Of a stretch of 64,000 nucleotides of DNA, positions 56,140 through 64,000 are shown in pieces. The DNA is from Psococerastis gibbosa. Its lineage: Eukaryota > Arthropoda > Insecta > Psocodea > Psocidae. The DNA is taken from positions 38,189,469-38,253,468 of the forward strand of contig OZ020485.1 in assembly GCA_963971405.1 (NCBI GenBank). The letters run 5' to 3'. Made by a program: the position numbers and the translations under genes. A model generated the notes under the pieces. The model saw nothing but the letters and a program-made list of their open reading frames with translations. It ran no database searches and was not told the origin of the DNA. Each line of letters begins with the position of its first letter. Within the stretch, counting starts at the first letter, position 1.

Positions 56140-58640
56140 TAATAATAATAATAAATCCGTGTAATTTCTTTACATTTTTTCTCGGTACATATATAAAGTA
56201 GTGCCCCCTCATGCCATGGGCGTGCGAGGGTAGCACTAAACTAAGACTACGGTATTATATATATTTACTTAGATTATTAAAAATAAAATATTATTAAAAT
56301 TAAAAAATTAGAAACAAACAATTACTCATAACAACTATTGTAATTTGTCGTCGCATTACTATTGTAATTTGTCCAGTTCTTTCCTCGTCCATATTCTAAT
56401 GATTGTCTTGTAAATAGCTGTTCTTGTGTTCTTGTCAGTGTTGTCGTTGTCTACTGTGGGATACTCGTGTTTTTTAGAGTGTAAGTCCTTAGTGAGTAAG
56501 TTGTACAGGGTCGTTGCCTTATATCGTAATGATCGTCTTGAGTTTGTCAGGTTCCAGTGGGGAAGGGGGAGAGTATGGTAGGCTGTTGATCTTGTTGTGT
56601 GTTGTCTTGCATTATTACGTGTGTTTATTGTTGCAATATGTTTTGTGGTAAACATTAGCAAATTTTTATTGTATAGGAGGTTTATGGGCAGCAGTTTATT
56701 CATTTTATATATTGTGTTTGAGTGTGACCATCTATGGCTTCTTGTGAGAGTTTTTACTGTATAATTTTGTGCCGTTCGTAATGGTTGAATATGGGTCGCT
56801 GCTGCTCCCCCCCATATGCCTATGCAGTAACTTAGTTTGGCTTGGTACCATGCTTTATATAGAGTGATTAACGCTGATTGTGGGAAAAACCGCCGTAGAT
56901 TGTATAATATGTAGCTGATAGATCGGAGGTTTTTTTGTAATTTATCAATGTGTGGTTTCCATGTCAACTTGTTGTCTATGGTGATACCCAAGTACTTGAT
57001 TTCGTTTATTTCCTCAATTATTTGGCCATTATATATCAGATTTCTATTTACACTGTTGGTTTGTCGGTAGCTGGGGTACATGACCTTGGTCTTTTTTAGA
57101 TTAGGTATTAGTTTATGTTGTTTTATCCAGGTCATGACTTTTTTTGTATCATTTTCGATTTCTTGTTGGAGTCTTTCGCTATCAGGGGCTCTCACCACGA
57201 TACCTATATCGTCTGCAAAGGTGACCATCTTTGATTTAATAGGAATATTTGATAGTTGGTTTGTATAAATAAAAAAAATTAGGGGGCCTAATCCACTCCC
57301 TTGAAATATTCCATGCTTAATTGGCAATGGTGAGCTATTTGCGGTACCTTTAGGGCTGGTTATTTGCACTATTTGCCTTCTGTCCGAAAAATATGACCGA
57401 AACCACTCTAATAGCGATCCATTAATTCCCAAGCATTTTAGCTTCTCCACTGCAATCGAATGGTTGACTACGTCAAAACATTTAGATAGGTCGATTTGAA
57501 CCGTAGCCACCCTCTCACCCCTCTCCAGCCCTTCGATCATTGCGTCGATCAGTTCGAAGATAGCATTTTCTGTACTTACTCCTGCTCGAAACCCGAATTG
57601 ATTAGGAGATAGGTAGTTGGTCGAATCTAAATATTTTAAAATTCGCGTTTGTACACAAGTTTCGAGTAGTTTCCCTATCGCCGGTTGGACATGGACCGGC
57701 CTGTACTGAGAGGCCTGCGAAACATCTCCGTCTTTATATATCGGGACTATTTTGCTAACTTTGAGTGCTGTTGGATACCGACCTATACGGAGGGAGAGGT
57801 CAAATAGGTGGTGAAGCGGGCGGAGCAGTGGTTCCTGACAGTCCTTAAGTAATTCGCAAGAAATTCCGTCATAGCCACGGGATTTTTTCCTTTTTAGTTT
57901 TATGAATGCTCTCTCCACTTCTTGTATGGAGAGATGTGGGGAAAACATTGACGATGGCTCTTTTATAAGGTGAGGGATGGGCATGCATTCAGTGATTCCA
58001 TTTTCTTTCAATAGGCTTTCAGCGATACTCGCATAGTAAGAATTGAAATAATCTGCCACTTGCTTTTCATGTCCCTCCGTGTTAATTTTTTCCCCTTCTA
58101 TGTTCACTGAATTTATGTAACTTTTCTTTTCGGGTTTTACCACTGAGTTTGCTATTTGCCAGAATTCTTTAGGTGTTTTTGCCCCTTGAAATTTCTCAAA
58201 ATAATACTGCTCTTTGGTGGTTTTAATTTTATGTTTTAACCTTGCATTAGTAGATTTTAATTCCTCTTGTAGTTGTTGGTTAAAAGGGTTGCGAGCACTT
58301 AGTTTATACAGTTTGTTCTTTTTGTTACATAGACTTATTAGTTCATGTGTGATCCATTCTTTTCTTTTTCTATTTTTACTAGTTATTGTCTTAGTCTCAG
58401 TAGATTTTAAGGTAGCCCTTGTTATTTCTTTCTCTATTATTGAGTAGGCTACATCAACATCGTCTGTGCTGTATAACCCTACGGCCTCCCAATCAACTTG
58501 ACATAAGTGGTAATTAACCATTCGGTTATCCCAGAACGTAATAGATTTATTCGATTTCGTGGCTGCAGGAGTTGCTGTACTTTGCATAGAAATAGATAGG
58601 CACATATGATCACTAATTCCCACATATGATATATCCCCTT
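56140..58640 (-). mobile_element. CR1/L2-like LINE, 5'-truncated, with intact reverse transcriptase frame
   Basis: An open frame of 754 codons (56359-58623, extending in frame to about 58636) begins in the last part of an endonuclease domain (GISDHM, the catalytic SDH motif). The RT follows: YRPVHVQPAIGKLLETCV (308-325), FGFRAGVSTENAI (343-355), motif A IDLSKCFDVVNH (377-388), motif B GIFQGSGLGPLIF (438-450), motif C FADD (469-472), and YLGITIDNKLTW. Canonical CR1/Jockey motif B is GVPQGSILGP, so Pro to Phe is notable. No internal stop. The 3' UTR ends in TTATTA repeats at about 56142-56155. ORF1 and most of the endonuclease are lost, so it cannot move alone. Confidence 0.9.
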
Positions 58641-58643
58641 AGC

Positions 58644-58673
58644 CCCCCCCCCCCGTAGAACCGCCACTGCTGG
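58644..58673 (-). repeat. Single hAT-like end next to the LINE
   Basis: CAGTGGCGGTTCTACGGGGG on the minus strand resembles hAT MITE ends with G runs. No matching second end was found on the far side of the LINE. Confidence 0.4.
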
Positions 58674-59439
58674 AGCATTAGAATCGTCAATGGATAAATG
58701 GATGGATGGCGTGATAACACTAATTTCCAGCATGAACGTACATGCTGTACCAAGTCGAATTAATATAGAGTTATATAGAAATATATTAACTGGAACGGCG
58801 GGAGCCATAATATCCCTTACGGGGCACCCGTTATTCATAAGCTAACCATATCGGTAATAAGTACTCCACCTGCGTAAAATATATCGAATCTTATACATTG
58901 CAGCATCATAGTGAGATTCTCCAAAGTGACTTCGTGGAACTTCATTATACTTAAAATTGTAGAAAGAATGAGACGCAACTGATCCACAATAAAATATATT
59001 AACAGTAACCGGTTTCGGTAAGATGTCTGATGATGGTAGCTATTCAATAGTTTTGAAAATGTGCGGGAAATTAAAATTGACAATTAATCCTTGAATACAT
59101 GTTTGGTAAGTTTCAATGAATGCTCCCTTACATGTAGAAACATTAATTAAAAGTCTTATTAGCTATATATCTCGTAATTCTTCCGACACATTGTAATGTT
59201 TATTATAAAATTGAAGTTAAATCAACATATTTAAAAGTCTTATGATATTTCAAAATTCTACTGTACAATTTAATGTTTATTAGTATTTCCTTCAATTACA
59301 AAACAGTGCAACTATTCTCTTGTATTCCAATAATTTATTAATTTGAATATCCCGCGTATATTTTAACACCGTCACGTGGCACCTTACTAATGTGGTATTA
59401 AGAAATAAACCCGGTATTATATTATATTAACCCCTGTGT
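58674..59439. other. Unassigned sequence with dispersed fragment
   Basis: 58755-58830 is partly the inverse of 54597-54650 (CTCCCGCCGTTCCAGTTAA). ACCGGTTTCGGTAAGATGTC near 59008 recalls PLE terminal sequences, but no ribozyme core could be built. Confidence 0.4.
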
Positions 59440-59453
59440 TACGTTAATCCCAA

Positions 59454-62150
59454 TGCTACGGCAATGTAAGCGAGAAATACGGGCTTCCAAACGGAGATGC
59501 TGGCGTTCTTACTGTGAAGAGATAGCAAATCTTCCAGAAGCAACAAGGTTGCAGAAAACCTTATCTAGAGATAAACGCATTGTCAATGGACCTCTCTTCT
59601 GTACCAGAACGAATGGATTTACCACATGTGATGCCGAAGCCTTGAAGCTCTTAGTAGAGACACATTTCCCGGAATGTACGTTTGACTCTGATGGCAATTT
59701 TCCTCCTGACGAAGTCTCTACAGCAGCCATTTCTTATGTCAACCCCACTTGGTTAACGGAAGAAAGAGTGACGTATGCTTTGGGAATATTCTCCCCGTTT
59801 AAATCGCCAGGCACAGATGGCATCTTTCCGGTACTCCTACAAAAAGGAACTCGTGAGCTTACTAAATTCCTTACAGAGATTTATAAGGGTTGTGTAAGAT
59901 TTAGCTACATCCCCCTCAAGTGGCGGGAAGTACGTGTGATCTTCATTCCCAAGCATGGTAGATCAGACTACACCAAGCCGTCGGCGTTCAGACCCATCAG
60001 CCTCAGTTCATTCTTGCTAAAGACACTGGAAAGGCTTATTGAACGAGAAATCAGGCTTACACTCACCGGTACCAACGAACTGCACGACGGACAGCATGGG
60101 TTCAGGCCAGGGCGGTCAACAGAAAGTGCCCTACATAGCCTGGTCTCGTATCTAGAAGGGAGTCTTGACAGTAAAGAAATGGCGCTCTGTGTATTTCTGG
60201 ACGTGGATGGAGCTTTTTCAAATTTAATTCTGACTGCTATTGATGAATTATTAAAGAAAAGAAAGATTGACCCACAAATCAAGAAGTGGTTATTATGTAT
60301 GCTCCGTCAACGATTGGTTGTCTGCACTCGAGGGGGGAGCACGATTCGAGCCTGGGTAGCTAGAGGCTGCGGACAGGGTGCAGTGACCTCGCCTATCGTA
60401 TGGGACATTGTCGTGGACGAGCTGTTGTACATACTGTCGTGTAGCGGACTGTATGTTCAAGCATATGCAGATGACCTTGTCGTAGCTGTGAAAGGAATGG
60501 ATTTGTCTGTCATTACCGAACTAATGCAACGCGCGCTCAATATAATCTCGCAGTGGTGTCGCCCCAAAGGCCTTAACATTAATGTCAGTAAGACGCAGTC
60601 GGTTCTTTTTACTAGGAGAAAGAAGCTAAAGAACACAACTCTGTTTCTTAATGATCAAGAAATTCCATCCCCAAAATGTGTTAAATTCTTAGGAGTTCAT
60701 CTCGATTCAAAGCTTCTATGGAACAGTCAGTTGGATTCAACAATAGCAAAGGCGCGCTCGGTTCTTTGGAGCCTGCGGGTTGGTTTTGGAAGTACCTGGG
60801 GTCTTACAACCAAAGTCATGAGGTGGCTTTATGTGGCTGTTGTGAGACCGGCGCTAAGTTATGGTTGCGTTGTGTGGTGGAAACGGGCGTTGTTGGAGAC
60901 ATCAAAGCAGAAGCTGGCGAAAATACAAAGACTGGCTTGCATTTCTATATCTGGGGCAATGCGATCAACCCCTACATCCGCGCTAGAGGTGTTATTGGAC
61001 TTACAACCACTGTATCTGTATCTGGAACATACAGCTCCCTCTCGCTTCATCGATTGAGCATTACCGGGTTGCTCTGCCGAAAAGCTCCTCGCAACGGCCG
61101 TGCAGAAACATTCCATCTGAAGATGCCCAACGAACAGAAAATGCCATGTGATCGTATAATCAGAGAAACCTACTTCACTGGGGCTCAGGCGCGTTTTCCC
61201 ACCCGCGAAGAGTGGGATGAAAATCTCGGAGAAATAGTGTCAGGGTTCGACATTGTTCTCTACACAGACGGTTCGAAAATGAACGGGAAAGCCGGTGCAG
61301 GTATCTTCTGTGAGGACCCTCCCATTGCTATCTCACTCCCCCTCGGTGACTATGCGTCGGTCTTCCAAGCTGAGCTATTTGCTATACATGAAGGGATAAA
61401 GTGCTGTGAAGACTTTAGTGGCAAGGCCATTGCAGTTTGCTCCGATAGCAAATCCGCAATTCAAGCCCTTCAACGGGGCTGTGCTACCTCTGCTGTTGTA
61501 CGGGACTGTAAGGCTGCATACATGTCATTGAGACACCATAATTCCGTAACGCTGGTGTGGGTTCCCGGTCACAGTGGAGTGCTTGGCAATGAAAAAGCGG
61601 ACGAACTAGCTCGTGCGGGATCAGCAGTTTTTCCAGTTGGTCCGGAGCCTATTCTCCCGGTCCCATGGAGGGTTATCCTTAACCAGGGGAACTGCGTCAT
61701 GAGGGACAAGTGGAGCTCGGTGTGGTCCAGTGCAAGCGGAATGCATCACTCCAAGGCATGTTTGCTCGGACCGGATGAGCGGCTAAAACGAGATGTCATC
61801 TCCAGCAGTCGACGAGCAGTACGCGCTGCTGCTGCTATGCTGACGGGACACGGCCCCTTTCGGGTTCACCTTGCTCGCTTGGGTGTACAGGTTCCCACGC
61901 AGGATTGCCGCTTCTGCGAGATTGGCGCTGAGACCGGGTGGCACGTGCTGATGGACTGCCCGGCTGTCTGGCGAGAACGTCTTTCCTCGGTCGGTTTTGC
62001 TTTGGGAGGACTACAGGCAGGGAAACAGCTTCGCCCAAAGGAGGCGGCGCGCTTCGCGACCGCAATCGGGTTGTACGAGTGAGCAAGATGGGGCGTGTGT
62101 CCTATGGGCCCTCACCGTGGCCTGGGACTCTGCCAAAAATCTACTACTAC
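59454..62150 (+). mobile_element. LOA/I-type LINE, 5'-truncated, reverse transcriptase plus RNase H
   Basis: The direct repeat TACGTTAATCCCAA at 59440-59453 and 62151-62164 bounds the insertion, so the first ATG at 59453 is only a truncation point, not a true start. The first frame (to 61057) holds RT: FIPKHGRSDYTKPSAFRPIS (164-183), HGFRPGRSTESAL, motif A FLDVDGAF (248-255), GCGQGAVTSP and YADD (338-341). A one-base frameshift at about 61030-61057 moves the rest to another frame. That frame holds RNase H with YTDGSKM, QAELFAIHEG, SDSKSAIQAL and HSGVLGNEKADELA, then a CRFCE..GWHVLMDCP zinc-like C-terminus, ending at 62082. The 3' UTR ends in TAC repeats. Endonuclease and ORF1 are missing. GC is well above the flanks. 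Confidence 0.94.
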
Positions 62151-62164
62151 TACGTTAATCCCAA

Positions 62165-62689
62165 ATCACCATAATAGGGCTGTGGCATTTATACATACTT
62201 AAACAAAACCTTTTTCCCTTTTATGAAGGTGCCGGTAAGGCGGACTCGACGTGCTGGATGTATTACAAAGGCATTTTGGTAGTCTCGCTTTTGTATTGTT
62301 ATTTGTCTCTCACTTTAAATTGAATTATTGCATAGAACACAATTCAATTTCATTGACTGTGCAATTATCTTTAATAATAATGTTAACTCCAAAGCTGAAT
62401 TTGACGAATATATGACTATTCAACGCTACAATTAAAAGTCTAATGAATATTTTCGTAACGTTGTCGGGTAGTACATCATCAGTACGCCCTTAACTTGCAT
62501 CGAATTCCAAAATTTTAGAAGGGTTGGTGCTGATAAAATAAAAGAAGAGTTAGTTGCTAGGGTTTAGGGGAAAATTTATTCCTTAGCGGTCAACCATACC
62601 TCGTAAAGATTCTAGCAATGTTGATAAGAACGATGCGGGTGCTTCTCCGGTGAAATATATCTATCCCACTTTTTTCCATTGAGATATTG
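62165..62689. other. Unassigned sequence
   Basis: Nothing recognised. Confidence 0.45.
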
Positions 62690-62960
62690 AATAATCCAAT
62701 GGCGCTCATTAAATATTATGAAAAAGAATTTTTTTTTCTTCAAAGCTCTCTTCTTCTTTTTCCTCGCTTTTGTCCCTAGGTGGGGGTCACTGATATGGCA
62801 GGTTCTTTCCCATTCCTTGCGGTTCTGTGCTTCGGCTGCAGTTGCTCCTACAATTTTGAGGTCTTGACGGACTTTCGCTTCCACTGTTAGTCTGGACCGT
62901 CCTCGTGTTCTCCTTGCCCCAACTTCGATCTGTTTTACCCACTTGATTAAAAAATTTGGC
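62690..62960 (-). pseudogene. RTE-like LINE C-terminal fragment
   Basis: Minus-strand reading gives VKQIEVGARRTRGRSRLTVE, AKVRQDLKIVGATAAEAQN and RKEWERTCHISDPHLGTKA, then a Lys-rich, A-rich end. R-GR-R, then DL, then NRxEW is the usual C-terminal signature of RTE-type LINE proteins. Only this end remains and it stops in an A run. Confidence 0.7.
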
Positions 62961-63885
62961 TGCCTTCGTTCGACGTTGCCCCACCATGACAGTGACGGGC
63001 TTTATCAATTTGATAGATTGCTAACTGTCTTCATTTCTGCTTTAATTTTATCTTATCTTAGTTAGTGTGAATCCCAGAGACCTTCACAGCATCTGCACCA
63101 CGGCCAAATGCAGTCTTTGTTCTTCTGCATTTCATAAGACTCGTATAACATACTTGGTTTAACAATTTTCTTGTAAATTAGCCCTTTTAGATTTTTGGGC
63201 ATCTAAGCTATTCCTCTAAGCTCTATGACATAAAAATGTTTTTTTTCTACAATTTGGTGAGCCTACCGAATTGTTGCAGTGGAATATTCTTATAAGGTTA
63301 TATTTCAAGTTAACCATGTGGTAGAGAAGAACTTATATATACTGTATGTACCAGCATCAGTACAGAGAAAGACTATAGTAATTTGTCTCTGGTACAATAC
63401 TGAATAGGTACCAAATGATTAAATTGAATACCCTGCTGCTTTGTTCAAGATACCTCATTGACTTTGAACTACAGCAAGGAAACGTAAAATATTAGGTACA
63501 GTTGGCCTATTCACGAAAATTGAAACAACTCTGCAGAAAGTTTAATCTGGAGAAATTCCTCATATTTCGGAAATGAGAAACGCAGAGGAAGAGTAGTAAA
63601 GAAAATGAGAATCATTTTGATTCCAAGACAGAAGTTGCAGATTAATTTAAATGGATAATTATGAATTCTTTTCTGCAATACTTTATATACACCCGAGGCT
63701 ATTCTCTTTCTAATAGCTCTGCTTAATCACTTCAGCTTGAAATGTCAGATATTTTTCTCAAATAAAATTTTACACAAAAAAATATCCAACATTTAAAAGT
63801 ATTAAACTGAAAAAAATAAATATGAGAACAGGCATTGTTAAACTCACAGCTGAAAAGAAGTTAACCATAATTATCGTCTTCATTG
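62961..63885. other. Unassigned AT-rich sequence
   Basis: Nothing recognised. Confidence 0.45.
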
Positions 63886-64000
63886 GCAAAGTGGTACCGT
63901 GCTTGTATTTGTGCGAGTCTCTACACGTTGAAAACGGGTCGTAACTCGACTCAAGTACCTAGTAGTTTACTACATGGGTACTGACCTACAGAGGCGACTG
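63886..64000 (+). repeat. tRNA-related SINE family 2, copy 3, cut by window end
   Basis: GGCAAAGTGGTACCGTGCTTG, TTTGTGCGAGTCTCTACACG and CGACTCAAGTACCTAGTAG match 11645-11740. The 3' part is beyond the window. Confidence 0.65.

Noticed and set aside
56140..58646. GATATA as target duplication of the CR1/L2-like LINE
   Set aside because: Only six AT-rich bases; easily chance.
58985..59050. Hammerhead-like CTGATGA with nearby GAAA
   Set aside because: The two blocks cannot be joined with a plausible stem II and stem I.
60718..60960. Start of the second LINE frame at 60718 as a separate gene
   Set aside because: This part is out of frame with the RT that covers the same bases; the frame becomes meaningful only after about 61030.

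Overview
The window looks like intergenic DNA from a large, repeat-rich arthropod genome, most probably an insect. It is AT-rich, shows no operon structure or bacterial genes, and is packed with eukaryotic mobile elements: an RNase H-bearing LINE of LOA/I type, a CR1/L2-like LINE, RTE-like LINE fragments, a Penelope-like element (PLE), tRNA-derived SINEs, several hAT-type MITEs, foldback elements and a satellite. No rRNA, canonical tRNA gene, CRISPR array or complete host gene was found. The exact taxon cannot be fixed from the sequence alone.

Layout. 1-8 kb: RTE-like LINE debris, a tRNA-like foldback element, and on the minus strand (5713-5894) a small region that reads as the last coding exon of a host gene, followed by an hAT MITE with a perfect 8-bp target duplication. 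8-16 kb: a long interspersed repeat with a TGTC microsatellite, a tRNA SINE, and a three-level nest in which an hAT MITE sits in a TA-inserting MITE that sits in a LINE reading frame. 17-31 kb: a tandem duplication, a foldback MITE, a cluster of palindromic AT-rich repeats (22.8-23.5 kb), a satellite with about 165-bp units in a dimer pattern (25.3-26.8 kb), and scattered LINE and MITE fragments. 31-43 kb: a hairpin element, a SINE followed directly by the long repeat, a possible mitochondrial-presequence exon (38491), and more hAT MITEs with G/C runs. 43-45.3 kb: a PLE with reverse transcriptase and GIY-YIG domains between inverted 117-bp pseudo-LTRs that carry hammerhead-ribozyme-like motifs. 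47-56 kb: further copies of the foldback, tRNA-like and long repeats. 56-62.2 kb: two long LINE coding regions, the CR1/L2-like one on the minus strand and the LOA-like one on the plus strand, the latter bounded by a 14-bp target duplication. 62.7-64 kb: one more LINE fragment and a SINE head cut by the window edge.

How the parts relate: non-autonomous elements (SINEs, MITEs, foldbacks) are parasites of the enzymes encoded by LINEs and DNA transposons. Only LINE and PLE enzymes are encoded in this window, and none looks complete; no transposase gene was found. Much of the structure rests on target duplications and inverted repeats read directly from the sequence. Family names rest on motif recognition without database searches.
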